Shown here in pieces: positions 39,732 through 43,929 of a DNA stretch of 64,000 bases. The notes beneath the pieces were generated by a model. That model was not told where the DNA came from. It was given only the letters and a program-made list of their open reading frames with translations, and searched no databases. The position numbers and the translations under genes are program-made. Origin of the DNA: Rugalucina vietnamica. Taxonomy: Eukaryota; Mollusca; Bivalvia; Lucinida; Lucinidae. The DNA is taken from contig OZ024875.1 in NCBI GenBank assembly GCA_964017185.1, positions 63,235,043-63,299,042 on the forward strand, written 5' to 3'. The stretch's first letter is position 1; every line of letters starts with the position of its first letter.

Positions 39732-42287
39732 GTGTGTGTGTGTGCGTGTGTACGTCTGTTAACTTTTGAATGGTGAATGTTAGGGATTTGAAATTTCATG
39801 TGTGTATTCCTCATGAAAAAATAGTTGACCCGTATTTATTTTCTTGTCTGAGTTATGCCCCTTTTCTGAGTTATTTCCCTTTGAAAACAAAATTTGAAAA
39901 TCTTGTGTGCAAGATATCTCGAAAAGTATTTAAGCTAGAGCCTTCATATTTGGTATACTGGTTGGGGCTGATGAGTAGATGACCTGATCAACTTTTGAGA
40001 ACTTTCCGTCAAATTTTGACAAAAATACGGAATTTTGAAATTTTGATTGATTTTTTCCACTTTTCGGTGGAATTTGAAACTTTTGAATGGTGAATGCTAG
40101 GGTTTTGAAATTTTATATACAGATTCCTCATGAAAAAATAGTTGAACCGTATTTTTTTTCATGTCCAAGTTATGCCCCTTTTATGAGTTATGTCCCTTTG
40201 AAAACAAAATTTGAAAATCTTGTGTGCAAGATATCTCGAACAGTATTTAAGCTAGAGCCTTCATATTTGATATACTGGTTGGGGCTGATGAGTAGATGAC
40301 CTGATTAAATTTTGAGAACTTTCCGTCAAATTTTGACAAAAATACGGAATTTTCAAATTTTGATTGATTTTTCCACTTTTCGGTGAAATTTGAAACTTTT
40401 GAACGGTGAACGCTAGGGTTTTGAAATTTTATATACAGATTCCTCATGAAAAAATAGTTGACCCGTATTTTTTTTCATGTTCAAGTTATGCGCCTTTTTG
40501 GAGTTATGCCCCTTTTAAAACAAAATTTGAAAATCTTGTGTGCAAGATATCTGAAAAAGTATTTAAGCTAGAGCCTTCATATTTTGTATACTGGTTGGGG
40601 CTGAGAAGAAGATCACCTGATTAATTTTTTTAGGACTTTCCGTCAAATTTTGACAAAATAACTCCATTTTGAAATTTTTACTCCATTTCTAACTTGTATG
40701 CAAAAAGCTTACATTCTGTTTCTGGATCGAGGTCAAAAACATAGGCAACCGAACAGCTTCTTTAGGAAATTAAATTTCACTTCATTCAAATGAAATAAAT
40801 GAATCATACAGGCTGCCAGTTTAGGGACAAGCATACAGTTGGGGGCATAGTGTTTTACAAACACGCATTTCTAGTTAATTCTTTCATTAGGTTCAGCAAA
40901 ACCTTGGCTACTGTCCCCAGTTTGATGCTTTAATTGATCAGATGACTGGAGAAGAGACGTTGTATATGTACGCCAGACTGAGAGGTATTGAGAACTCACA
41001 GATACCAGGTGTGGTTGAAAACCTTATTGATACGCTTATGCTAAGGAAGCATGCCAAGAAACAAGCTGGTGTATACAGGTATGCTTATGGCTCTTTTGAT
41101 TTTTATAAAAGTGCAATAATTTTTGTTAGTTACCGCACGAGTCTCTCCCTACACTGTTTGGGCCGCGACGCAAGAAAACCGGTCTTCGGGGTTTCCGACC
41201 AGGTCCGACACAAACCGACCTGTACAAGCACAGAAAAGAGGTAGAAGCTTGAAATTTCGGATTTAAGTAGAAGAGGAATTGTACTATCCGAGTAGCGAAA
41301 ACAAAGGCGCTGATCAGCTTCGCGGTTACCGCGAAGCTGATCTGCGCCTTTGTTTTCGCATAGGCAAAAATCCGGTTTTCTCACGATGCGGCTCGTTTCA
41401 TCTTTGTGTGTTCGTTGATTTTAACATACCTTTGACACTGGTTTAGTGGAAGAAGGGAGCAATTATGCAAGTGAATTTTATTTTTAATCATAAAATATTT
41501 TGTACATGCTAGAGGAAATTGGTCTCTGTCTGTTGTATGGTGGGGATAGACGCGAATTGTAAATCTAATATGTGAGCCGCTGCATGGGAAAACCAACAAT
41601 CTGCATAGGCGAAAACAAAGACGCAGATCAGCTTCGCGGTAACCGCGAAGCTGATCAGCGCCTTTGTTTTCGCTACTCGTATAGTACAATTCCTCTTCTA
41701 CTTTAATCCGAAATTTCAAGCTTCTAGCTCTTTTCTGTGCTTGTACAGGTCGGTTTGTGTCGGACCTGGTCGGAACCCAAATTGTTGGTTTTCTCACGCA
41801 CAGGCTCATGTTATTTCAAGAAGTTATGTCGTTTTTTGACATTATCATTGGAGAAAATCTGCTGTTGATGGAGTTTTTCTATCAATGTCCTTTAGAGCAG
41901 ACTGCTTATTTTATGGAGCTACTTTGCTCTTTTTTTTTCACATAAAATGATCATAAAACCGCTCATATCGATATTCTGTTTATTAACGATATAGTCATCT
42001 AAACATTACTAGAAAAGAGCCCGCGCAAGCGCGGAATCAAGCGCCATGAGCGCCGAAGATGTATTTGTTGATGTTACATGGTCAGTCTGTATTTCTATAA
42101 AACAATTTAATATAGAATCTAAAGTAAGATCGCATTTAGGTAATACGAATTTTTATCATATTTATCTATATAACCTCACTCGTTTCGGTGTGTTATTTCT
42201 TTAATTACATTTGCATGTCTGACAAAAATAATGCTTATTTGATAAACTCATAAAACATTTTCATGCTCTCCATATTGAATCATGCGT

Positions 42288-42320
<33 letters not shown>

Positions 42321-42951
42321 GTTGGTAGATTTGCCCTTGCTGTATTTTGTCTGCATTATTTGCTACCTCATGTTGGTAACATTGGTACCATTAACGATAT
42401 TGGTCTACCAATTGTACCATTTTTACAGATGGTAAGAAGTCCGAACGCACGCTTTGTGTCGTCTCGTGAGCGCATAAATTAAACCAATCACTATGGGCGT
42501 AATATATTATCATAATGACCCGAGCAAGTTTTGATTTGCTGTCAAAACGTACATGATGCTGGGAGAATATAGAGCAGAAAAGTTCATTCATATCAAAATA
42601 TTTAAAAACTTCAAGATAACAAAAAGAAGTTTAGACCGAAATTATCAATGAGGGCAATATATTCACACTTCCATACCAAAAACACGCTGGTCAGATGTAC
42701 CGTTTCCAACTTTACCCGTCTAATTCGCTCCTTTAGTATTATAGATTTGCTTTTTTACTCTCAGTGGTGGTAACAAACGCAAGTTGTCCACAGCCATCTC
42801 ATTAATTGGTGACCCACCGTTTGTGTTCCTGGACGAGCCGACAACTGGGCTTGACCCAGCAGCTAGACGACAGTTATGGAATGTGCTGTCACAGGTTCGG
42901 GCGAGTGGTCGGACGCTGGTTCTAACTTCGCATAGGTAAGTTCCAATTTTG

Positions 42952-43000
<49 letters not shown>

Positions 43001-43852
43001 TACACGTACTTCAACCTGTCACTGAAGAAGAACTGTTTTTTTTTTTTTTCGACATCATTAAAAATAAATTGTATACACGTATTTCAACCTGTCGCTGAAG
43101 AAGAACCTTTAATAAAAATAACGTTAACTACAACTGGCTTTCACAAATACTCAATGGTCATCGCTGGAACTTTTGCTTCTATGTATAAGAATAGGACATA
43201 CGCTCACACTATCACATTTTTCAACAAAAAATAACAGTGTAATTGTAATGCAAAGGATTCTCACATTTTTCAACAAAAACATTACAGCGTATTTATAATA
43301 ATATTATAGCCTTGTGAAATTTTAACGAATCGTTAACTAACGATGTCGTTAATTTTGAACAACTGGGTCCTGGTGTTGTACAGGATCATCCATTTTATCG
43401 TTTTAATTTACTATTTTAGTATGGAGGAATGCGATGCATTGTGCACCAAAATTGTGATTATGGTAAACGGTCGCCTAGTGTGTCTTGGTAGTCCACAACA
43501 TTTGAAAAGCAAGTTTGGCTATGGTTACACATTGTTCTGTCGTATGGCCTTGAACACGGATGGTATCGTTGCGAGCAGCGAGAGATTAACGAATTACATC
43601 ATATCGACATTCCCCAATACCACGGTGTTTGAGAGCAGTGAGGGGTACGTAGATTACCAAATACCAGACGACAACGCCAAGTTGGGACAAATCTTTGGAG
43701 TGATGGAGAGAGCGAAGAAAGTATATAAAGTAGAAGATTATTCTGTGCATCAAACAACACTAGAACAAATTTTCCTGACATTTACAAAGAATCAAGTTCA
43801 GCCGGCTGAGAAAAAGAAAAGAACCTGCTGTTTCTGTATACGTTTGGAATAA
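2265..43852 (+). CDS. ABCA3-like ABC transporter, gene 1 (5' partial, 19 constitutive exons in window)
   Basis: Full-size ABCA-subfamily transporter, a membrane ATPase family that exports or flips phospholipids and sterols. Exons by conserved motifs and GT-AG borders: 2265-2492, 25306-25559, 25794-26031, 26419-26595, 27189-27370, 27688-27822, 29215-29332 (alternative 29034-29151), 30599-30753, 31323-31478, 31777-31987, 32207-32456, 34484-34773, 35173-36186, 36743-36967, 37827-38188, 38379-38582, 40891-41078, 42765-42935, 43420-43852. All phases chain without a stop, giving about 1,660 residues. Order is extracellular domain 1, first membrane block, NBD1 ([18 protein letters not shown]), linker, second membrane block with extracellular domain 2, NBD2 ([18 protein letters not shown]). 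The start codon and first membrane helix lie left of the window. The family is certain; the ABCA3 subtype is inferred from the short first extracellular domain. A polyadenylation signal follows at 43924. Confidence 0.93.
2649..3748. mobile_element. Small DNA element with 18-bp terminal inverted repeats
   Basis: AAAGGATCTCGGAAGATT at 2649-2666 is the perfect reverse complement of 3731-3748. The 1.1-kb interior is AT-rich with no convincing ORF and holds a 15-bp perfect hairpin of a C7 tract (2877-2891) and a G7 tract (2953-2967). No clear target duplication was found. Probably a non-autonomous DNA transposon in the first intron of ABCA gene 1. Confidence 0.6.
3986..4780 (+). repeat. Left arm of the 11.8-kb inverted repeat
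   Basis: Homologous in inverted orientation to 14505-15798. It contains two degenerate subrepeats with the phrases TGATACCAAAATGAAGCTAA (near 4220 and 4580) and an ATG-poor AT-rich core including a poly-A run at 4320. No ORF. Confidence 0.75.
5372..7454 (-). pseudogene. 5'-truncated LINE reverse transcriptase (Jockey/CR1-like)
   Basis: A 680-codon open frame on the minus strand encodes a non-LTR reverse transcriptase. Visible are the connector after the endonuclease (about residues 1-90), the RT fingers and palm with [18 protein letters not shown] and the catalytic FADD box near residue 413, and the thumb/C-terminal region ending in [10 protein letters not shown]...IEEF. The frame runs upstream to a stop near 7454 without any ATG; its first listed codon is GTG, so this is not a true start. 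The apurinic-like endonuclease domain is missing, as expected from 5' truncation during target-primed reverse transcription. The RT portion has no internal stop, so the insertion is fairly recent. 3' UTR sequence continues to about 5150; no poly-A tail is evident. Confidence 0.88.
7610..8880 (+). pseudogene. Degenerate LINE reverse transcriptase remnant
   Basis: Translating across frames gives a recognisable non-LTR RT relic: [19 protein letters not shown] near 7620, a LSPLLFI-like palm segment near 7810, a [11 protein letters not shown] thumb segment near 8005, a cysteine-rich CGVCQTG segment near 8065, then [20 protein letters not shown] (8225-8285) and a [12 protein letters not shown] end near 8775. 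Many frameshifts and stops separate these blocks. It is a different lineage from the LINE at 5372-7454 and lies in the opposite orientation. Non-functional. Confidence 0.75.
8885..8962 (+). repeat. R4 interspersed repeat, left part (split by the 4.8-kb element)
   Basis: Begins AAAACTGAGATCCTTTAAGA and matches 14054 onward and 58817 onward. It is interrupted at CTATTCAA by the TIR element at 8965-13756; the remainder resumes at 13757. Confidence 0.8.
9700..13090 (+). repeat. ~185-bp tandem repeat array inside the 4.8-kb element
   Basis: A degenerate unit with the phrases GGGGGTATACCAA, ATCTCAGCAACCAAAAGCC, AGAGAGCTGAAATTGGTATC and AACAAGCTGACTTTCTTG recurs about every 165-190 bp. The GGTATACC anchor is near 10275, 10463, 10640, 10805, 10985, 11175, 11362, 11615, 12250, 12440, 12630, 12815 and 13005. 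Alternate units look more alike (CCAATGGAAACGT versus CCAATAAAATTGAAA), hinting at a two-unit period. The array is interrupted by an R1 repeat at 11705-12160. No coding potential. Confidence 0.9.
11705..12160 (+). mobile_element. R1 interspersed repeat copy inserted in the tandem array
   Basis: Begins AGGTACAAGTAGGCAAAGA and ends near CATCCTGATGAAT. The same family is found at 33198-34420, 51703-52305, 53187-53480 and 58026-58190 (+), and at 31085-31316, 44215-44575 and 57150-57392 (-). Its clean insertion into the minisatellite shows that it was mobile after the array formed. Confidence 0.85.
13757..14056 (+). repeat. R4 repeat, right part
   Basis: Continues the R4 copy broken at 8962: CAAGCCTCTTCAGTGACCC, then GCTGTAATTTTGCAACTTT, ending at GGGCCGCCACACGGC..GCTGCAGTAATAGCAAAT. 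It is followed head-to-tail by another partial R4 at 14054-14240. Confidence 0.8.
14054..14240 (+). repeat. R4 repeat, tandem partial copy
   Basis: Restarts with AAAACTGAGATCC directly after the previous R4 copy and runs to the GTAATTTTGCAACTTTTAAC segment. It preserves the uninterrupted GGCTATTCGAGCCTCTTC junction, so it shows what R4 looked like before the 4.8-kb element inserted. 14241-14504 shows nothing recognisable. Confidence 0.75.
14505..15798 (-). repeat. Right arm of the 11.8-kb inverted repeat
   Basis: Inverted homologue of 3986-4780. It holds three subrepeats sharing GAATATTCATGAA.ATGCTAAT and TTTTGGTATCA.TA.TG, and is lengthened by a MITE at 14634-15020. The open stretch 15535-15732 in this arm has no independent support as a gene. 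Confidence 0.7.
14634..15020. mobile_element. MITE with ~45-bp terminal inverted repeats
   Basis: GGGTGCTTCCTTGGTCCCGA continuing to about 14690 is inverted at about 14966-15010 (TCGGGACGAAGGAAGCACCC). It splits a subrepeat of the surrounding inverted-repeat arm. A target duplication is unclear. No ORF. Confidence 0.8.
15880..16349 (+). repeat. Tandem array of ABCA exon B-derived units (99-bp period)
   Basis: Four to five copies of a segment resembling the 5' end of exon B (25306-25559) with its upstream intron: [30 protein letters not shown] and [15 protein letters not shown] versus [16 protein letters not shown] in the real exon. The phrase TGTACCATATTTTCTTCCC recurs 99 bp apart (16021, 16120), so units are in frame and 16001-16354 stays open. 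The acceptor of the real exon (TTCCACAG) is altered to TTCCCAAAG here, so these units are probably not spliced in. Dead exon fragments rather than a gene. Confidence 0.75.
16384..16647 (+). other. 87-codon ORF in left foldback arm, unknown
   Basis: An arginine-rich start ([14 protein letters not shown]), a central [17 protein letters not shown] and an end in [12 protein letters not shown]. The same ORF is present in the right arm (17802-18065) with nine amino-acid differences. It contains a good internal donor (GACG|GTAAGTACC) and a TTTTCAG acceptor, so it may derive from captured host sequence. Not recognised; coding status doubtful. Confidence 0.3.
17802..18065 (-). other. 87-codon ORF in right foldback arm, unknown
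   Basis: Mirror copy of the ORF at 16384-16647. Most differences between the two change the amino acid, which argues against strong protein constraint. It exists because the arms are inverted repeats. Confidence 0.3.
18116..18932 (+). repeat. 5' LTR
   Basis: 817 bp, TGTTATG...GTAACA. A TATATAAG box at 18519-18526 probably marks the U3/R promoter. Sites differing from the 3' LTR include TATGGCAG (3' LTR TATGACAG), CAAAGTTTATC (CAAAATTTATC) and AACAAAGC (AACACAGC). Confidence 0.95.
18937..18954 (+). other. Primer-binding site
   Basis: TGGGGGCTCGAGTCCGGG starts 4 nt after the LTR end. TGG complements a tRNA CCA end, and CTCGAGTCC looks like the complement of a T-arm. The exact tRNA is not assigned. 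Confidence 0.65.
19046..23971 (+). CDS. Gag-PR-INT-RT-RNaseH polyprotein, single ORF
   Basis: 1641 residues. About 65-195 is a charged E/R/K-rich coiled coil; a Gag capsid-like region follows (about 200-370); a CCHC zinc knuckle lies at C433-C446. The retropepsin DTG is at D527-G529. Next come the integrase zinc-binding HHCC (H787, H794, C821/C824) and the integrase core D858, D917, E953 with the canonical 35-residue D-E spacing. Reverse transcriptase follows with D1315 and YIDD at 1375-1378, then RNase H with D1524, E1564, D1593. Integrase therefore lies upstream of RT. Start chosen at the first ATG after the leader (CAACCATGTC). No frameshift separates gag and pol, so the product must be processed by its own protease. 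All catalytic residues examined are present. No env. Replicates the retrotransposon via cytoplasmic particles. Confidence 0.95.
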   Translation: MSFKLSDFIAAPSQELLDKAKKSDLLDIADHYGLSNIKTSMLKHEIKNILIQFFVDEEIFDSSATSKILVTQTDLQLREIEIKNQITLEKLRLDQEERIRREKEEREERIRLETIEREDRMHREKLELEKLRLEMEEREKEKQREMEREKLERAEKLEIEKVRLEIEKEKLQFELKMKELELQGKSKSKSLPLATSMVFDVTKHIRLVPPFQEKEVDKYFLHFEKVAENLKWQKEHWTLLLQSVVIGKAREIYTQLSLEQSSDNDTVKELILKAYELVPEAYRQKFRDCRKDHDQTHVEFARTKEQLFDRWCSSKKVGSDHAKLRQLMLVEEFKRCINSDVKAFLNEREVENLETAARLADDYALTHKASFVNKPYPRKPYNPQSKQITPQSKPYSPQSGPKANPSNPTDNSSPKPKFSSENKGQNPLSQPICNYCKKTGHIISECLALKRKKERENLDSAKPTGLTSLKAKPQSCIQEENPILTRTCKESVSEDSIMEIYEPFLSDGFVSLNSDSAQSTPIKILRDTGASQSLILADTLPFSEKSSSGTSVLIQGVECGFVNVPLHNIYLSSDLVTGPVAVGIRPYLPFKGIHLLLGNDLAGDKVVVNPLLTSTPCVDQPPDLIEQEIPDLYPSCAVTRAMAKKAKLYDGMQDINLIDTLIGQSFNKEISTSLSSSQSDIQTDPSNPRSGSENDLSPSNSNDQGHDQLSRSQLCKEQHSDSEISPLFERALDEKEISQVPVCYYVKNGILMRKWRPPDVSAEDEWTVNHQIVIPRVYRPEILNLAHETPMSGHLGVNKTYHKILNHFYWPGIKSDVSQHCKSCHTCQMVGKPNQTIPKAQLQPIPAFDEPFSRVIIDCVGPLPKTKKGCEYLLTIMCASTRFPEAIPLRNIKAKTIVNALVKFFTFVGLPKSIQSDQGSNFMSGIFQQVMYELGIKQYKSSAYHPESQGALERFHQTLKNMIRSYCFDTVKDWDEGIHLLLFAVRESVQESLGFSPFELVFGHTVRGPLKLLKEKFLSDDDSSLNLLQYVSDFKNRLSKACDAARSNLKSAQSKMKIRYDENAKDRNFEPGDKVLALLPIPGRPLQARYYGPYTVDKKLSDVNYIVNTPGRRKQKQLCHINMLKKYIDRDSSVISSVNIVNSVPHEQNQMDSEDFNLEKSDPSSSKLKNSDILQNLDQKLSHLDSDKRLELKQLVLEYEHLFPDIPSRTDKIYHDVDIIEGSKPVKQHPYRMNPVKQQYLREKFQYLLDNDFIEPSQSEWSSPCILVPKPDGTFRMCTDYRKVNSVTKTDTFPIPRIDDCIDNIGHAKYVTKFDLLKGFWQIPLTDRAKEISAFVTPDGLYQYKVMPFGMKNSPATFQRLVNTLISNLDGCKAYIDDAIIFSEEWQQHLQTIRTFFDRLSDAKLTLNLAKSEFCHANLTFLGHIVGQGQVKPVEAKVEAISDFPVPTSKRQLMRFLGMAGYYRKFCNNFSAIAEPLTNLLGKKAKYVWTDDCQKSFDKLKAILRSAPVLLAPSFDKEFKLAVDASDVGAGSVLLQEDDNGVDHPVCYFSKRFNKHQRNYSTIEKECLSLILALQHFEVYLASSHAPIVVFSDHNPLTFIHKMKNKNQRLLRWSLMLQEHNLDIRHIRGRDNIIPDTLSRA
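24107..24118 (+). other. Polypurine tract
   Basis: GAAGAGGGGAAG immediately before the 3' LTR; the plus-strand primer site for reverse transcription. Confidence 0.85.
24119..24935 (+). repeat. 3' LTR
   Basis: 817 bp, offset 6003 bp from the 5' LTR and nearly identical. The TATATAAG box recurs at 24522. It is followed by GAATTGATACAGCG, exon B-like flank. Confidence 0.95.
24941..25110 (+). repeat. Exon B-derived units right of the retrotransposon
   Basis: Two further partial copies: CTTTCCACAGCTTACTACTG with GGCTTTCTAAGCTTACAATA, then CTTTCCACAGTAAACTACTG. Both keep the TTTCCACAG acceptor of true exon B but diverge before a donor; the second has TAA right after the acceptor. Continuation of the array at 15880-16349. 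25111-25305 is plain intron ahead of exon B. Confidence 0.7.
25306..25559 (+). CDS. ABCA gene 1 exon B: end of extracellular domain 1 and TM2
   Basis: Acceptor CTTTCCACAG|ATTACTACC, donor CTGAAG|GTTTGT. Encodes [17 protein letters not shown], then MPYLPFLRD and a hydrophobic helix ([14 protein letters not shown]) ending in YEKEKKLK, the conserved ABCA segment entering the membrane block. Confidence 0.92.
25794..26031 (+). CDS. ABCA gene 1 exon C: membrane helices
   Basis: Acceptor ACTTTCAG|GAATC, donor CAAAG|GTAAAG. Starts ESMKMMGL, the conserved cytosolic turn, then three hydrophobic segments ([39 protein letters not shown]; then STFFHK). Confidence 0.92.
26419..26595 (+). CDS. ABCA gene 1 exon D: membrane helix
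   Basis: Acceptor AATCTTCAG|CCAACG, donor AACAG|GTAAAA. Encodes an alanine run (NAAAAAAG), [12 protein letters not shown] and a CLLSNVAM-like helix ([14 protein letters not shown]). Phase 1 to phase 1. Confidence 0.9.
26690..26930. mobile_element. R3 palindromic MITE
   Basis: CATACATTGTGGGTACACGTT is mirrored around GAACTGCCTTCACGAGGCGGTTC (imperfect). Flanked by GAAAAT..AAAAATTG and GTATACCCCTGCAAACCCC segments shared with 34838, 49190, 52457, 58245 and 62430. 26931-27188 is plain intron. Confidence 0.8.
27189..27370 (+). CDS. ABCA gene 1 exon E: last helix before NBD1
   Basis: Acceptor ATTTTACAG|GG, donor TTTATG|GTATGT. Encodes [18 protein letters not shown], then the helix [20 protein letters not shown], followed by [15 protein letters not shown], the conserved exit to NBD1. 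Confidence 0.92.
27688..27822 (+). CDS. ABCA gene 1 exon F: linker into NBD1
   Basis: Acceptor ATTTTCAG|CCCTCC, donor AGAAAG|GTTCGT. Encodes [11 protein letters not shown]..., [20 protein letters not shown], the start of NBD1. Confidence 0.92.
28110..28647 (+). pseudogene. LINE C-terminal fragment (5'-truncated)
   Basis: A continuous frame from about 28110 ([14 protein letters not shown]) to the stop after 28644 encodes the tail of a non-LTR reverse transcriptase [17 protein letters not shown], then [33 protein letters not shown] and a short end. The C.CG..E...H.L..C pattern is the typical terminal zinc-like motif of these LINEs. The catalytic core is absent. 3' UTR continues to about 28960. 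It lies in the intron between exons F and G. Confidence 0.8.
29034..29151 (+). CDS. ABCA gene 1 exon G-alt: duplicate Walker A exon
   Basis: 118 nt, the same length and phase as exon G 63 nt downstream, with its own acceptor (ATTTACAG|ACTTTT) and donor (AACTG|GTATCG). Encodes [18 protein letters not shown] and GHTGAGKT, an intact Walker A, without stops. I count 23 nucleotide differences from exon G, 15 of them in 12 changed codons. Using both copies would shift the frame (118 is not a multiple of 3). A candidate mutually exclusive exon, or a young decaying duplicate. Confidence 0.6.
29215..29332 (+). CDS. ABCA gene 1 exon G: NBD1 Walker A
   Basis: Acceptor TTTTTGCAG|ACTTTTGG, donor ACGG|GTAACT. 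Encodes [18 protein letters not shown], then [16 protein letters not shown], the Walker A that binds ATP phosphates. Matches exon G' of gene 2 in length. An R2 MITE begins six bases after the exon end. Confidence 0.93.
29339..29594. mobile_element. R2 MITE (GAGCCG termini), copy a
   Basis: GAGCCGC...CGGCTC termini with AACT on both sides (29335-29338, 29595-29598). Internal inverted repeat around TTTCGC..AAAGGCG..CTGATCAGCTTCGC. The left duplication lies in the splice-donor region of exon G. Confidence 0.85.
29821..29882. repeat. (AC)n microsatellite
   Basis: About 30 AC units in the intron between exons G and H. 29883-30598 is otherwise AT-rich intron in which I see no gene or known repeat. 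Confidence 0.98.
30599..30753 (+). CDS. ABCA gene 1 exon H: NBD1, Q-loop
   Basis: Acceptor CTTTTCAG|GTTTC, donor GCTAAG|GTCAGA, 155 nt as in gene 2. Encodes [17 protein letters not shown], then [20 protein letters not shown] with the Q-loop glutamine. Confidence 0.93.
30840..31010 (+). repeat. R4-related fragment
   Basis: Shares GCCATATTGCGCAATTTCGG and TCATCAGTGACCC..TAAACTGGCGAC with 32812-33195, a diverged R4 subfamily. Confidence 0.6.
31085..31316 (-). mobile_element. R1 repeat, reverse copy abutting exon I
   Basis: The reverse-complement R1 terminus (GATCATTACCTACTTGTACC) ends about 6 bases before the acceptor TATTTTAG|CTGAAAG of exon I, so the repeat supplies the region where the polypyrimidine tract and branch point would lie. 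Confidence 0.8.
31323..31478 (+). CDS. ABCA gene 1 exon I: NBD1 signature
   Basis: 156 nt. Encodes [17 protein letters not shown], then the ABC signature [19 protein letters not shown]. Donor CAAAG|GTATAT. Confidence 0.94.
31777..31987 (+). CDS. ABCA gene 1 exon J: NBD1 Walker B and H-loop
   Basis: 211 nt. Acceptor CTAATGCAG|ATTATAATC, donor TATG|GTATGC. Encodes [13 protein letters not shown] (Walker B and D-loop), then [18 protein letters not shown] with the switch histidine. Confidence 0.94.
32207..32456 (+). CDS. ABCA gene 1 exon K: after NBD1, regulatory region
   Basis: 250 nt. Encodes [30 protein letters not shown] and [10 protein letters not shown], the conserved segment after NBD1. 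Donor AAA|GTAAGT splits the last lysine codon (phase 2). Confidence 0.92.
32812..33195 (+). repeat. R4 repeat copy
   Basis: Runs from ATAAAATATAAAAAGTTTGA to the GGGCCGCCACACGGCGCAAC and GCTGCAGTAATAGCAAAT end shared with 13990-14056. An R1 copy begins directly at its end. Confidence 0.75.
33198..34420 (+). mobile_element. R1 repeat, two head-to-tail copies
   Basis: First copy 33198-~33930 is the longest in the window (about 730 bp). The second starts at 33931 with AATAGGCAACGATCAGG and runs to about 34420. The antisense strand holds an open stretch (33610-33861, 33747-33986; [17 protein letters not shown]) shared with 52098-52286, so R1 may derive from a coding retroelement. The block ends about 60 bp before exon L. 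Confidence 0.85.
34484..34773 (+). CDS. ABCA gene 1 exon L: variable cytosolic linker
   Basis: 290 nt (311 in gene 2). Acceptor CTGAAACAG|GGTCGGG, donor CATAG|GTAAAT. Acidic, Ser/Asn-rich linker ([13 protein letters not shown]...) between NBD1 and the second membrane block; the least conserved exon between the paralogues. Confidence 0.9.
34838..35095. mobile_element. R3 palindromic MITE
   Basis: Inverted copy of the R3 family: CAGGATAACATGTCCTTGTA, TAAAACATAGATTTTGGGTAC mirrored by GTACCCACAATCTGTTTGGAG, ending in CATGGGCGTGTTTTCATAATG. Confidence 0.8.
35173..36186 (+). CDS. ABCA gene 1 exon M: TM7, extracellular domain 2, TM8-TM10
   Basis: 1014 nt, the largest exon. Encodes [17 protein letters not shown], the TM7 helix ([18 protein letters not shown]), extracellular domain 2, [15 protein letters not shown], then helices around [37 protein letters not shown] and [20 protein letters not shown]. 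Ends CINLATG. Confidence 0.94.
36743..36967 (+). CDS. ABCA gene 1 exon N: membrane helix
   Basis: 225 nt, the same as gene 2. Encodes [13 protein letters not shown]..., [20 protein letters not shown] and a terminal cysteine cluster FGCCPG. Donor CCAG|GTAAAT. Confidence 0.92.
37065..37299. mobile_element. R2 MITE, copy b
   Basis: GAGCCGCGACGCAAG to ATGCGGCTC, with the internal palindrome CTGATCAGCTTCGCGGTTAC / ACCGCGAAGCTGATC. Flanks AAGT and AACT, not a clean duplication. 37300-37826 is otherwise plain intron. Confidence 0.85.
37827..38188 (+). CDS. ABCA gene 1 exon O: last membrane helix and entry to NBD2
   Basis: 362 nt. Acceptor ATTTCAG|GTAAACC. Encodes [14 protein letters not shown], the final helix ([20 protein letters not shown]), then a Ser-rich cytosolic segment with [13 protein letters not shown] and [10 protein letters not shown]. 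Confidence 0.92.
38379..38582 (+). CDS. ABCA gene 1 exon P: NBD2 Walker A
   Basis: 204 nt. Encodes [20 protein letters not shown], then [19 protein letters not shown] (Walker A of NBD2). Acceptor TTTTGTAG|AATG, donor AAGAAG|GTATAA. Confidence 0.94.
38923..39611. mobile_element. TA-targeted MITE with CTGAACAAAAAAA termini
   Basis: CTGAACAAAAAAAAAA..ACGCAACAAT on the left and ATTGTTGCGTTTC..TTTGTTCAG on the right, flanked by TA on both sides. The 0.7-kb interior has no ORF. The TA duplication fits a Tc1/mariner-type non-autonomous element. Confidence 0.8.
39651..40848. mobile_element. Element with ATGCCCCCAAC termini and 3 internal 318-bp repeats
   Basis: ATGCCCCCAAC at 39651 is inverted as GTTGGGGGCAT at 40838-40848. 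Inside are a (TGTC)n/(TG)n tract (39697-39750) and three tandem units starting near 39765, 40082 and 40401 (period about 318 bp), each with GTGAATG.TAGGG, TCATGAAAAAATAGTTGA and AAGCTAGAGCCTTCATATTT. The 70-codon open stretches in each unit are repeat-derived and have no gene support. Confidence 0.78.
40891..41078 (+). CDS. ABCA gene 1 exon Q: NBD2 Q-loop region
   Basis: 188 nt. Acceptor TTTCATTAG|GTTCAG. Encodes [36 protein letters not shown] and [10 protein letters not shown]. Donor ACAG|GTATGC, phase 2. Confidence 0.93.
41160..41394. mobile_element. R2 MITE, copy c
   Basis: GGGCCGC...GCGGCTC with a perfect GTTT duplication (41156-41159, 41395-41398). Antisense reading gives the repeat peptide [20 protein letters not shown] seen in the other R2 copies. 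Confidence 0.88.
41574..41807. mobile_element. R2 MITE, copy d (opposite orientation)
   Basis: GAGCCGC...GGCTC with an ATGT duplication (41570-41573, 41808-41811), inverted relative to copy c 180 bp away. 41812-42281 shows only AT-rich intron. Confidence 0.88.
42765..42935 (+). CDS. ABCA gene 1 exon R: NBD2 signature and Walker B
   Basis: 171 nt. Encodes [18 protein letters not shown] (signature), [12 protein letters not shown] (Walker B, D-loop) and LVLTSH (switch histidine). The deduced residues are identical in gene 2. Preceded by a poly-T tract (42288-42318); followed by a poly-A/(TA)n tract (42950-43002). Confidence 0.95.
43420..43852 (+). CDS. ABCA gene 1 exon S: C-terminal end of NBD2 and tail
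   Basis: Acceptor CTATTTTAG|TATGGAGG completes the serine codon. Encodes [19 protein letters not shown], the [17 protein letters not shown] and [16 protein letters not shown] stretch, and the basic, cysteine-rich tail [13 protein letters not shown], then TAA. 130 of 143 residues match gene 2. Confidence 0.95.
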
Positions 43853-43923
43853 TGTCTGTACATGTATTTGGTTAAGCACATACGACAAACAGGAACAGTC
43901 CTGATTGCTATCATTTCATGCAT

Positions 43924-43929
43924 AATAAA
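43924..43929 (+). terminator. Polyadenylation signal of ABCA gene 1
   Basis: AATAAA 72 bases after the stop codon, the first such hexamer downstream. Confidence 0.6.

Noticed and set aside
41130..41384. 84-codon antisense ORF (also 37146-37394, 29289-29618)
   Set aside because: Repeat peptide from the R2 MITE, present in every copy; no sign of an independent gene.
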